From NCBI RefSeq assembly GCF_001667015.1, contig NZ_LZIS01000092.1, positions 42,371 through 106,370 on the forward strand: 64,000 nucleotides of DNA, in the 5' to 3' direction. The notes beneath the pieces are model-generated. The model worked only from the letters and a program-made list of their open reading frames with translations, ran no database searches and was not told the DNA's origin. Every line of letters starts with the position of its first letter. Position 1 is the first letter of the stretch. This stretch comes from Mycobacterium sp. E3198 (lineage in GTDB: Bacteria; Actinomycetota; Actinomycetes; Mycobacteriales; Mycobacteriaceae). Both the position numbers and the translations under genes were made by a program. Below are positions 57,011-64,000 of the stretch, one piece after another.

Positions 57011-57337
57011 ATGAATGCAGATGACGAACCAGTCGAGCTCGCCTGCACGCTCTCGTCGGACGAACACGCCGCCCGCATCGCGTGGATCCGAGAACTCAAT
57101 GAGGCCGCGCTGAGCGGCTACGACCGCGACGGCCACCGGATGCGATTGCGCTACCGCCCGGCGGCGGCGGCCCAGGCACGCGAACTCGTCCGTCGCGAAC
57201 GGCGGTGTTGCCCCTTCCTGCGCTTCGCCACCGAGGAGCAACCGGACGCGTTCATCGTCATCATCGACGCCCCAACAGGACTCGACTCCGACGCGGACGC
57301 GCTGTTCGCGCCCTATGTTCCGGGAATGAAGCGATGA
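57011..57337 (+). CDS. Small CCPF-motif protein linked to MerR regulator
   Basis: A 108-residue soluble protein. Central motif RRERRCCPFLRF (about residues 60-71) with vicinal cysteines; the preceding helix (AAQARELVRRE) and the following strand (DAFIVIIDAP) are conserved in small actinobacterial proteins found beside MerR/mercury genes. Vicinal Cys suggests soft-metal or thiol chemistry. ATG at 57011 follows the divergent operator; its stop overlaps the next gene by 4 bases. Function inferred only. Confidence 0.7.
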   Translation: MNADDEPVELACTLSSDEHAARIAWIRELNEAALSGYDRDGHRMRLRYRPAAAAQARELVRRERRCCPFLRFATEEQPDAFIVIIDAPTGLDSDADALFAPYVPGMKR

Positions 57338-57699
57338 TCGAAGTGATGCGCGAAAGCGGCGGGAACGTGCTGGGCCTGCGCGCGACGGGAAAATTGACCG
57401 TCGGCGACTACCGCGATGTGCTGGAGCCGGCGGTGCGAACGTTGCTCGACCGGTCTCGGACGCTCAAAGTGCTGTTCCTGCTCGATGAACCCTTCGGGGG
57501 CTGGGACCTGCGCGCCGCGTGGGTCAACACGGTCTTCGACGTCAAGCATCGCAACGACTTCGACAAGGTCGCGGTAGTGGGCGCGCCACGGTGGGAACAA
57601 TGGTGCGTCAATGTCGCCGCGTCGCTGCTGATGCGCGGAGAGTTGCGGACCTATGACCGCGAACGGCTGGACGCCGCATGGCAGTGGGTGCGGCTGTAG
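57334..57699 (+). CDS. SpoIIAA-like (STAS-related) protein
   Basis: A 121-residue protein of the SpoIIAA-like/DUF3478 family. It has the strand-helix pattern NVLGLRATGKLTVGDYRDVL, then LKVLFLLDEPFGGWDLRAAW and KVAVVGAPRWEQW. Such proteins bind lipids or partner proteins; none is known to be catalytic. ATG overlaps the CCPF stop (ATGA), so it belongs to the MerR-controlled unit. Its stop is 3 bases from the convergent hydrolase gene. Confidence 0.8.
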   Translation: MIEVMRESGGNVLGLRATGKLTVGDYRDVLEPAVRTLLDRSRTLKVLFLLDEPFGGWDLRAAWVNTVFDVKHRNDFDKVAVVGAPRWEQWCVNVAASLLMRGELRTYDRERLDAAWQWVRL

Positions 57700-57702
57700 G
57701 GA

Positions 57703-58575
57703 TCAGACGCTTTGCTGGGGGCTGCCCACGTCGCGGCGGTCGCTGGTCGCGATGAAGTCCTCGATCAGCTCCACCACCTGGTTCGGCGCCTCCACCTGCG
57801 CGAAGTGGCCGACGTCGGGCAGGATTTCGAGCCTGGCGTCGGTGCGGGCCTCGTGGGCGGCGTACGCGTGATCGACGGGGATGATGCCGTCCCGCTCCCC
57901 CCAGATCGCCATCACCGGTAGCTGCTCGCGCAGCCGCAGCCTGCTGAGCGCGCTGACCGCCTGCCCGCGGTAGTCGACCACCGATCGCAGCGTCCGCAGG
58001 AACGACTGGCGCGTCTCGGAATCCGACAGCGACGAGTAGGCACTCCACAATTCGGCGCCCCGCGGCGAGTGAATCCCGGCGGTCCTCAACCAGGACCTCA
58101 GCCGGTTGCCGACGGACAGCACCGGCTTCGGCGCGATGACCGGCAGCACCAGCTCCGCCCCGGGCGCCGACAGCAACCGCAGCACCCACCCGACGTCGGG
58201 GCCCAGGCCGCCGCTGCTGATCAGGATCAACCGCTTGGCGTAGTCGGGGTGCTGGTACACGAACTGCATCGCGACCCCACCGCCGAGCGACTGACCGACC
58301 AGGGTGGCCTGGCTGACGCCGAGTTCGTCGAGCAGATCGCGAAGCCAGACCGCGAAGGCGCCCAACGAATAGTCCGTGCGGGGCTTCGCCGATTCGCCGT
58401 GACCGAGCAGGTCGGGGGCGATGACCCGGAACTTCTTCGACAGCGGCGGTATCACCGACCGCCACGTCTCCGAGCTGCCGGCCATGCCGTGGATGAGCAG
58501 CAGCACCTCGCCTTCGCCCTCGTCGCGGTAGGCGACCCGATCGCCGTGCAGCTCGAGAAACTTCACCTCGCTCAT
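57703..58575 (-). CDS. Alpha/beta hydrolase
   Basis: A 290-residue alpha/beta hydrolase. HGMAGSSETW gives the oxyanion-hole region, GQSLGG the nucleophile Ser96, and IWGERDGIIP the acid, with DVGHFAQVEAP supplying the histidine. The sequence resembles the HsaD/EphF-like group of C-C bond and epoxide hydrolases, but residues that would fix activity are not decisive. Starts 110 bases from the divergent NYN-domain gene. No signal peptide. Confidence 0.85.
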   Translation of the reverse strand: MSEVKFLELHGDRVAYRDEGEGEVLLLIHGMAGSSETWRSVIPPLSKKFRVIAPDLLGHGESAKPRTDYSLGAFAVWLRDLLDELGVSQATLVGQSLGGGVAMQFVYQHPDYAKRLILISSGGLGPDVGWVLRLLSAPGAELVLPVIAPKPVLSVGNRLRSWLRTAGIHSPRGAELWSAYSSLSDSETRQSFLRTLRSVVDYRGQAVSALSRLRLREQLPVMAIWGERDGIIPVDHAYAAHEARTDARLEILPDVGHFAQVEAPNQVVELIEDFIATSDRRDVGSPQQSV

Positions 58576-58685
58576 CGGCCCTGTGTACCCGCTCCACCCG
58601 GTTTTAGGGACGCGCGGCGTTGGAATCGTGACGAGAAACGCATCCGGGCGGCAAAGTGCCCGGGGCCTCAGCGATGATTTAGTCC

Positions 58686-59582
58686 ATGACCGAGCCAGGC
58701 GCGGCCCGCGTGGCGGTCTACCTCGACTTCGACAACATCGTGATCTCGCGGTACGACCAGGTGAACGGGCGCAACTCGTTTCAGCGGGACAAGGCCGGCG
58801 GACTCGAGAAGTATCCCGAGCGCCAGTCCCGGGCCACCGTCGACGTCGGCGCGATCATCGATTTCGCGTCGTCGTTCGGGACGCTGGTGCTCACCCGCGC
58901 CTACGCGGACTGGTCGGCCGACGTCAACGCCAAGTATCGCGGGCAGCTGGTGGCCCGCGCGGTCGATCTGGTGCAACTGTTCCCGGCGGCGGCCTACGGC
59001 AAGAACGGCGCCGACATCCGGCTGGCCGTCGACGCGGTCGAGGACATGTTCCGGCTGCCCGATTTGACCCACGTGGTGGTGGTCGCGGGCGATTCGGACT
59101 ACATCCCGCTGGCGCAGCGCTGCAAGCGGCTCGGCCGCTACGTGGTGGGGATCGGGGTGGCGGGCTCGTCGAGCCGGGCGCTGGCGGCCGCCTGCGACGA
59201 CTTCGTCATCTACGACGCGCTGCCGGGGGTTCCGGTGCTCGAGCCCGAACCGGCGTCCGCCGACGCCGACACCGCCAAGCCGAAGAAGCGGACCGGACGA
59301 TCCAAATCGGAGAAGCGCGACGAGCCGGACGAGCCGCCCGACCCGCAGGTCACCGCGACCGCGCTCCTGACGCGCGCGCTGCAGATCGGTCTGGAAAAGG
59401 ACGACGTCGACTGGCTGCACAACTCGGCGGTGAAGGCCCAGATGAAGCGGATGGACCCCTCGTTCAGCGAGAAGTCCCTGGGATTCAAGTCATTCAGCGA
59501 CTTCCTGCGGTCGCGTTCCGACGTCGTCGAGTTGGACGAAAGCTCGACGACCCGGATGGTGCGGCTGCGCGTCGAGGACTGA
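58686..59582 (+). CDS. NYN-domain (PIN-like) RNase with C-terminal OST-HTH/LOTUS domain
   Basis: A 298-residue protein. NYN domain at about residues 8-175: VAVYLDFDNIVIS has the first catalytic Asp pair, KNGADIRLAVDAVEDM and VVVVAGDSDYIPLAQR supply the others. A Pro/Lys/Glu-rich linker (185-220) leads to an OST-HTH/LOTUS-like winged helix (LLTRALQIGLEKDDVDWLH...LGFKSFSDFLRS). This NYN-LOTUS pair suggests RNA-targeting nuclease activity. It lies 23 bases before the MFS gene; possibly co-transcribed. Confidence 0.85.
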   Translation: MTEPGAARVAVYLDFDNIVISRYDQVNGRNSFQRDKAGGLEKYPERQSRATVDVGAIIDFASSFGTLVLTRAYADWSADVNAKYRGQLVARAVDLVQLFPAAAYGKNGADIRLAVDAVEDMFRLPDLTHVVVVAGDSDYIPLAQRCKRLGRYVVGIGVAGSSSRALAAACDDFVIYDALPGVPVLEPEPASADADTAKPKKRTGRSKSEKRDEPDEPPDPQVTATALLTRALQIGLEKDDVDWLHNSAVKAQMKRMDPSFSEKSLGFKSFSDFLRSRSDVVELDESSTTRMVRLRVED

Positions 59583-59605
59583 GCGTCTCCCCTACGCTGA
59601 CCACC

Positions 59606-60796
59606 GTGACGCAGGACGTGGTTCGGCCCGGGCACTGGCTCACCCGCAACGTTCGCGTGCTGTCCGCGGTGTCGTTCCTGCAGGACACCGCCAGCGAACT
59701 GCTGTATCCGCTGCTGCCGATCTACCTCACGGCCGTGCTGGGCGCGCCGCCTTCGGTGGTGGGAGCGGTCGAGGGTCTGGGCGAGGGCGCGGCCTCGCTG
59801 ACAAAACTCGCGTCGGGCCCGCTGGGCGACAGATTCGCCCGGCGCCCGTTGATCGCCACCGGTTACGGCATGGCGGCGCTCGGCAAGGTGATCGTCGCCG
59901 CGGCCGCGGCGTGGCCGGGCGTGCTCGCGGGCCGCGTCGTCGACCGGCTCGGCAAGGGCATCCGGGGCGCGCCGCGGGACGCGCTGCTGGTCGACGACGT
60001 GGCCGAGGCGGCGCGGGGCCGGGTCTTCGGCTTCCACCGCACGATGGACACCCTGGGCGCCGTCGTCGGCCCGTTGCTCGGGCTGGTGGGCTACGAGCTG
60101 CTCGACCACCGGATCCGGCCGTTGCTCTTTGTCGCGATCGTGCCCGCCGTCCTCAGCGTGGCCCTCGTCTTCCTCGCGAAGGAGCGCGGCCGCCGCGGCC
60201 CCCGACCGCAGCGGCAGTCCATGTGGGCCGGTGTTCGGTCGCTGCCACGACCGTACTGGCGGGTGACCGCACTCCTAGTCGCGTTCAGCGTCGTGAATTT
60301 TCCCGACGCCCTGCTGTTGTTGCGGCTCAACGAGGTCGGCTTCTCGGTGGTGGAGGTGATTCTCGCGTACGTCGGGTACAACGCGGTGTATGCCCTGGCC
60401 AGCTACCCGGCCGGGTCGCTCGCGGACCGCGTCGGCCGCCCGGCGCTGTTCGCGCTCGGTCTGGCGTTCTTCGCGATCGGCTACATCGGGCTGGGGCTGA
60501 CCACCGACATCGTGACGGCATGGCTGCTGATCGGCGCGTACGGGTTGTTCACCGGGTGCACCGACGGCGTGGGCAAGGCCTGGATCTCGGGGCTGGTCGG
60601 CCCGGAGCATCAGGCCAGCGCGCAGGGCGTGTTCCAGGGCGGCACCGGACTGGGCGTGCTGGTCGCGGGGCTGTGGGCGGGCTTCCTGTGGGGTCCCAAC
60701 GGCCAACTGCCCCTGCTCATTTCGGGTATCACGGGCGGCGTGTTCGCCGCGGCGCTGATCGGCGGGCACCTGACCCGCGGTGCGCGGCACGGGTAG
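59606..60796 (+). CDS. MFS transporter
   Basis: A 396-residue major facilitator with about 12 membrane spans. Loop 2-3 signature GPLGDRFARRPLIATGYG and the second-half copy YPAGSLADRVGRPALF flank a central charged loop (KERGRRGPRPQRQ). GTG at 59606 is chosen because it starts just before RPGHWLTRNVRVL, close to the first span; longer frames upstream overlap the NYN gene. Substrate unknown; drug or metabolite exporter is most common for this type. Confidence 0.85.
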   Translation: MTQDVVRPGHWLTRNVRVLSAVSFLQDTASELLYPLLPIYLTAVLGAPPSVVGAVEGLGEGAASLTKLASGPLGDRFARRPLIATGYGMAALGKVIVAAAAAWPGVLAGRVVDRLGKGIRGAPRDALLVDDVAEAARGRVFGFHRTMDTLGAVVGPLLGLVGYELLDHRIRPLLFVAIVPAVLSVALVFLAKERGRRGPRPQRQSMWAGVRSLPRPYWRVTALLVAFSVVNFPDALLLLRLNEVGFSVVEVILAYVGYNAVYALASYPAGSLADRVGRPALFALGLAFFAIGYIGLGLTTDIVTAWLLIGAYGLFTGCTDGVGKAWISGLVGPEHQASAQGVFQGGTGLGVLVAGLWAGFLWGPNGQLPLLISGITGGVFAAALIGGHLTRGARHG

Positions 60797-60862
60797 CCGC
60801 CCGCACTGGCTAGACATTTTCCTTCCGGTGTATGGCGATGCTCGGCGCCGAGCCCGATATCG

Positions 60863-60891
60863 TTGACAGTCGGCCGGCCTGGCCATACGGT
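60863..60891 (+). promoter_or_regulatory. SigA-type promoter of the second P450 gene
   Basis: TTGACA (60863-60868), 17 bases, TACGGT (60886-60891). The -35 is a perfect consensus and the -10 fits TANNNT. Transcription would start near 60898, leaving a ~22-base leader with the GCGAGGAGACC ribosome-binding site before the ATG at 60920. Confidence 0.72.
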
Positions 60892-60919
60892 GTGGGAAAG
60901 TTGTCGCGAGGAGACCGTC

Positions 60920-62155
60920 ATGACCGTCGGTGCCGCTCCCACAAGCATTTTCGCTGCCGACCTACCGACGTTGGAGTACGCCGCCGAGGAAACCCCTGCC
61001 GAGGTCTATCCCCGGCTGCAAGCGGCGCAACGCCGGGCTCCCGTCGCCATGGGGCCGTTCGGGCCCGAAGTGCTCTCCTACCGCCTGGTGCGTTCCGTGC
61101 TGCGCGACCCCCGGTTCCAGATCCCGCCCGGGCTGAACCTGCTCAGCCAGGGCATCAGCTCGGGCCCGCTGTGGGACAAGGTGGTCAACAGCCTCCTGGG
61201 CATGGAGGGCGACACCCACCAGCGGGTGCGCAGCCTGGCCTCGAAGGCCTTCACGCCACGGGCGACGCTGCGCCTGCACGACACGATGGTCGCCGTGATG
61301 AGCGAACTGGTCGACCGGGTCGCCGACACGGGCTGCTGCGACGTCGTCACCGACCTGGCCCGCCCCTACCCGGTCCCGATCATCTGCGCGTTGCTGGGCG
61401 CGCCGCGCGAGGATTGGCAACGGTTTTCCGCGTGGGCGGACGACATCTTCAAGGCCTTCAGCTTCACCGTCGACCTCCGCGACGTCGAGCCGGTCGTCAT
61501 GCGCGCCTGGGGCGAGCTCGACGAGTACGTCGACGACATGGTGGCCCGCCGCCGGCACAGCCTCACCGACGACCTGCTGTCGGACCTGATCCGCGCCGAG
61601 GAGGACGGCGACCGGCTCAGCGCCGCCGAGCTGCGGATGATGGCCGGCGGCCTGCTGCTGGCCGGGACGGACACCACCCGCAACCAGGTGGCCGCGTCGG
61701 TGCATGTCCTCTGCGAGCACCCGGGGCAATGGGGATTGCTCAAGGAGCAGCCCGAGCTGGCGATGCGTGCGGTCGAGGAGACCATGCGCCACTCGCCGAT
61801 CGCGTGCGGGACCCTGCGCCTGGTGACGCAGGACGCCGAACTCGACGGCTACCTTTTCCCCGCCGGTACCACGGTGCTGGTGAATACCGCTGCGGCCAAC
61901 CGTGATCCGTCGGTCTACGCCGACCCGGACCGCGTCGACATCACCCGCGACGGGGCGCCCCCGATCCTGACCTTCGGCGGCGGCGTGCACTACTGCCTGG
62001 GCGCCAACCTGGCCCGCCGCGAGATCGCCGAGGCTCTGAACGTCATCGCGAGCCGGCTGCTGAACCCGCGCACCGCTGGGCCGGTTCCCTGGAAGCCGAT
62101 GGTGAGCCTGAGCGGCCCGACGAGCCTGCCCATCGAGTTCGACGCGGACCGGTAG
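60920..62155 (+). CDS. Cytochrome P450
   Basis: A 411-residue soluble P450. I-helix LLAGTDTTRNQVAAS, ExxR in EETMRHSP, and heme loop FGGGVHYCLGANLAR with the thiolate Cys. No N-terminal membrane anchor, typical of actinobacterial P450s, which use separate ferredoxin partners; none is adjacent. The CYP family cannot be fixed by eye. First gene of a run (P450, DUF1254 protein, BadF kinase) under a good promoter. Confidence 0.88.
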   Translation: MTVGAAPTSIFAADLPTLEYAAEETPAEVYPRLQAAQRRAPVAMGPFGPEVLSYRLVRSVLRDPRFQIPPGLNLLSQGISSGPLWDKVVNSLLGMEGDTHQRVRSLASKAFTPRATLRLHDTMVAVMSELVDRVADTGCCDVVTDLARPYPVPIICALLGAPREDWQRFSAWADDIFKAFSFTVDLRDVEPVVMRAWGELDEYVDDMVARRRHSLTDDLLSDLIRAEEDGDRLSAAELRMMAGGLLLAGTDTTRNQVAASVHVLCEHPGQWGLLKEQPELAMRAVEETMRHSPIACGTLRLVTQDAELDGYLFPAGTTVLVNTAAANRDPSVYADPDRVDITRDGAPPILTFGGGVHYCLGANLARREIAEALNVIASRLLNPRTAGPVPWKPMVSLSGPTSLPIEFDADR

Positions 62156-62176
62156 GCCCGGCGTATCGTCCCAACG

Positions 62177-63151
62177 GTGAACGCGCGCACGAACGCCGAC
62201 GGCGCGGTGCTGGTGTCGGCGGACAACTTCATCCGGGCCGAAACCGACTTGTATTTCGGCAATGTCGTCAAGGGCGGCGGGTTCGGGAAGTTTATCCATT
62301 TCCGTCAGCCCACGCCGCTGGACCAGCAGCTGGTGGTGCGGTCGAACCGGGACACGCTGTATTCCCCGGGTATTTTCGACCTCGACGCCGGGCCGGCAAC
62401 GATTTCACTACCCGATCCCGGCCGCCGGTTCATGTCGACGCAGGTGATCACCGAGGACCACTACGTTCCGGCGGTGTTCTATGGGCACGGCGAACACACC
62501 CTCACCCGTGACGGCATCGGCACGCGCTATGTGATGGTCGCCATCCGCACCCTGGTCGATCCGAACGACGCCGCCGATCTCGACGCGGTCCATGCGCTCC
62601 AAGACGCCATTGCGGTGCGGCAGGACGACGCCGGCAGCTTCGAAATTCCCGACTGGGATCCCGTCAGCCAGAACGCGGTGCGCGACGCGCTCCTCCAACT
62701 CTCGACCACGTTGCCCGACTCCAAGGGGATGTTCGGCACCAAGCAGGACACCGACCCGGTGCGACGGCTGATCGGCTCGGCGTCGGCCTGGGGCGGAAAC
62801 CCGGAAAAAGACGCCATCTATTTCAGCGTCCGCCCGGCCGCCAACGACGGGGCGACCGCGTACCGGCTGGTCGTGGACGAGGTGCCCGTCGACGGGTTCT
62901 GGTCAGTGAGCGTCTACAACAAAGACGGCTACTTCTCCCCCAACCCGCAGAACGGTTACTCGCTCAACAACCTCACGGCACAACGCGCTGCCGACGGCAG
63001 CATCACGATTCAGTTCGGCGGCTGCGGCGCCGCGACGGCCAACTGCTTGCCGATCACGCCGGGATGGAATTACTTGGTGCGCCTCTACCGACCGCACGAG
63101 AAGATTCTCAGTGGCGAGTGGGATTTCCCTGCGGCCGAACCGCTTTCGTGA
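62177..63151 (+). CDS. DUF1254/DUF1214 domain protein
   Basis: A 324-residue protein with the DUF1254 N-terminal half (FIHFRQPTPLDQQLVVRSNR; RDTLYSPGIFDL) and the DUF1214 C-terminal half (VPVDGFWSVSVYNKDGYF; NYLVRLYRPHEKIL). The family is widespread but uncharacterised, predicted beta-sandwich. No signal peptide, although family members are sometimes exported. GTG start 21 bases after the P450; the stop overlaps the next GTG (GTGA). Confidence 0.83.
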   Translation: MNARTNADGAVLVSADNFIRAETDLYFGNVVKGGGFGKFIHFRQPTPLDQQLVVRSNRDTLYSPGIFDLDAGPATISLPDPGRRFMSTQVITEDHYVPAVFYGHGEHTLTRDGIGTRYVMVAIRTLVDPNDAADLDAVHALQDAIAVRQDDAGSFEIPDWDPVSQNAVRDALLQLSTTLPDSKGMFGTKQDTDPVRRLIGSASAWGGNPEKDAIYFSVRPAANDGATAYRLVVDEVPVDGFWSVSVYNKDGYFSPNPQNGYSLNNLTAQRAADGSITIQFGGCGAATANCLPITPGWNYLVRLYRPHEKILSGEWDFPAAEPLS

Positions 63152-64000
63152 TCCTCGCCGTCGACCTCGGCAAGACGTCCTGCCGGGCCGCGGCGGGCGG
63201 CCGGCGGGCCGAGGGCGCGGGGGCGCCGGGGCTGGCGGCGCCCGGCGGCGTACGGGCCGCGCAGGCGGCGATCCTGGCCTTGGCCAATGATTTAGCGCGC
63301 GAGGTCGGCCCCGTCGGCGAGGTGATCGTGGGCGCAGCCGGGGCGCTGGCGGCGCCCGGCGCGGCGCGCGAGCTGGGCATCGCGCTCTTGGCCGCGCTGC
63401 GCGCCGAGCGCGTCGCGGTGACCAGCGACGCCGTCATCGCCCACGCGGGCGCCCTCGACGGGAAGCCGGGCGTCGTGCTGGTAGTCGGCACCGGCGTCGT
63501 CGCGCTCGCGATCGGCCCCGACGGCGCGCTGCGGACCGCCGACGGCTGGGGGCCGTGGCTCGGCGACGAGGGCGGCGGGGCGTGGATGGGCGCCGCGGGC
63601 CTGCGGGCGGCGCTGCGCGCCCACGACGGCCGCGGCCCGTCCACCGCACTACTCGACGCCGCCCGCGCCCGCTTCGGTCCGCCGGAAACCTGGCCCGCGC
63701 GATTCGGGTCCGCCGCCGCGCTCGCCTCCTTCGCGCCCGACGTGCTCGCCGCGACGGGCGATGCCGCGGCCGGGGCGATCGTGGATGCCGCCGCCGCCGC
63801 GCTCGCCGCGACGGCCCGCGCGGCCGGGGACGGCCCGGTGGCGATGGTCGGCGGGCTGGCCGGCGTCGAGGCGCTGCGCGAGCGGCTCGACCTCGTCCCG
63901 GCCGCCGGCGACCCACTCGACGGCGCGCTGCGGCTGGGGGCGATCCACGAGCCGCACGTGATCCGCGTGTCCGCCGGCTCGGCCCCGCGCGGCCGCGACG
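63148..64000 (+). CDS. BadF/BadG-type ATPase, N-acetylglucosamine kinase-like (partial)
   Basis: The frame from GTG 63148 stays open to the end of the window (284 codons). The phosphate-1 loop ILAVDLGKTSCRAA, GTGVVALAIGPDG and WGPWLGDEGGGAWMG place it among ASKHA-fold sugar kinases/ATPases. Start overlaps the DUF1254 stop (GTGA). The 3' end lies outside the window. Unusually Ala/Gly-rich. The substrate, probably an amino sugar, is inferred from family. Confidence 0.85.
   Translation, partial: MILAVDLGKTSCRAAAGGRRAEGAGAPGLAAPGGVRAAQAAILALANDLAREVGPVGEVIVGAAGALAAPGAARELGIALLAALRAERVAVTSDAVIAHAGALDGKPGVVLVVGTGVVALAIGPDGALRTADGWGPWLGDEGGGAWMGAAGLRAALRAHDGRGPSTALLDAARARFGPPETWPARFGSAAALASFAPDVLAATGDAAAGAIVDAAAAALAATARAAGDGPVAMVGGLAGVEALRERLDLVPAAGDPLDGALRLGAIHEPHVIRVSAGSAPRGRD

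Overview
The window is chromosomal DNA of a slow-growing Mycobacterium. It is very GC-rich, genes are closely packed and many overlap by 4 bases (ATGA/GTGA). Several blocks match known M. tuberculosis H37Rv loci (read here in the reverse orientation): lipG-mmaA1-mmaA2-mmaA3-mmaA4; rplA-rplK-nusG-secE-tRNA-Trp-hadC-hadB-hadA-rpmG-tRNA-Met-tRNA-Thr; glyoxalase-Rv0633c-echA3; recC-recB-recD; Rv0625c; the whole mce2 operon with its GntR regulator; Rv0585c-Rv0584-lpqN; and galT-galK. Family names come from recognising the proteins by eye; no database search was run.

Layout. 1-4.9 kb: tail of an ABC1/UbiB-like kinase, a lipase and four tandem mycolic-acid methyltransferases. 5.0-6.9 kb: a DGPF/YCII protein with an ECF42-type sigma factor, an insertion relative to H37Rv. 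6.9-11.6 kb (minus strand): ribosomal, NusG/SecE and FAS-II dehydratase (hadABC) genes with three tRNAs. 11.7-14.5 kb: VapB-like protein, metallo-hydrolase, membrane protein, enoyl-CoA hydratase. 14.5-19.2 kb: an accessory block between echA3 and recC with an unusual molybdopterin oxidoreductase lacking its Fe-S cysteines, a small helical partner, cyanase, a membrane-anchored methyltransferase and a nitroreductase. 19.3-27.7 kb: recCBD. 27.7-28.0 kb: the only gene-free stretch over 300 bases, holding a decayed vapBC pair. 28.1-39.2 kb: TVP38-family protein, then mce2 (yrbE2AB, mce2A-F, mce2R) on the minus strand with a clear GntR operator.

39.3-50.9 kb: two tandem SAM methyltransferases, a kinase-like/flippase-like membrane protein, a secreted GH92 mannosidase, lipoprotein LpqN, an F420-type oxidoreductase, a PAS-ANTAR regulator, a small zinc-finger-like protein and galK/galT. 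51-64 kb is accessory: a FUSC transporter-like protein, small secreted proteins, a CYP125-like P450, an SRPBCC protein, a MerR regulator divergent from a CCPF protein and a SpoIIAA-like protein, a hydrolase, a NYN-LOTUS protein, an MFS transporter, a second P450, a DUF1254/DUF1214 protein and the start of a BadF-type kinase.

How genes work together: hadABC and mmaA1-4 act on the same meromycolate chains (FAS-II dehydration, then cyclopropane/methoxy/keto decoration). mce2 encodes a complete lipid-import complex under Mce2R. recCBD is a DNA-end processing machine. Several accessory units (ECF42/DGPF; Mo-enzyme/helical partner; nitroreductase-methyltransferase-cyanase; MerR/CCPF/SpoIIAA) look like self-contained modules of unproven function.
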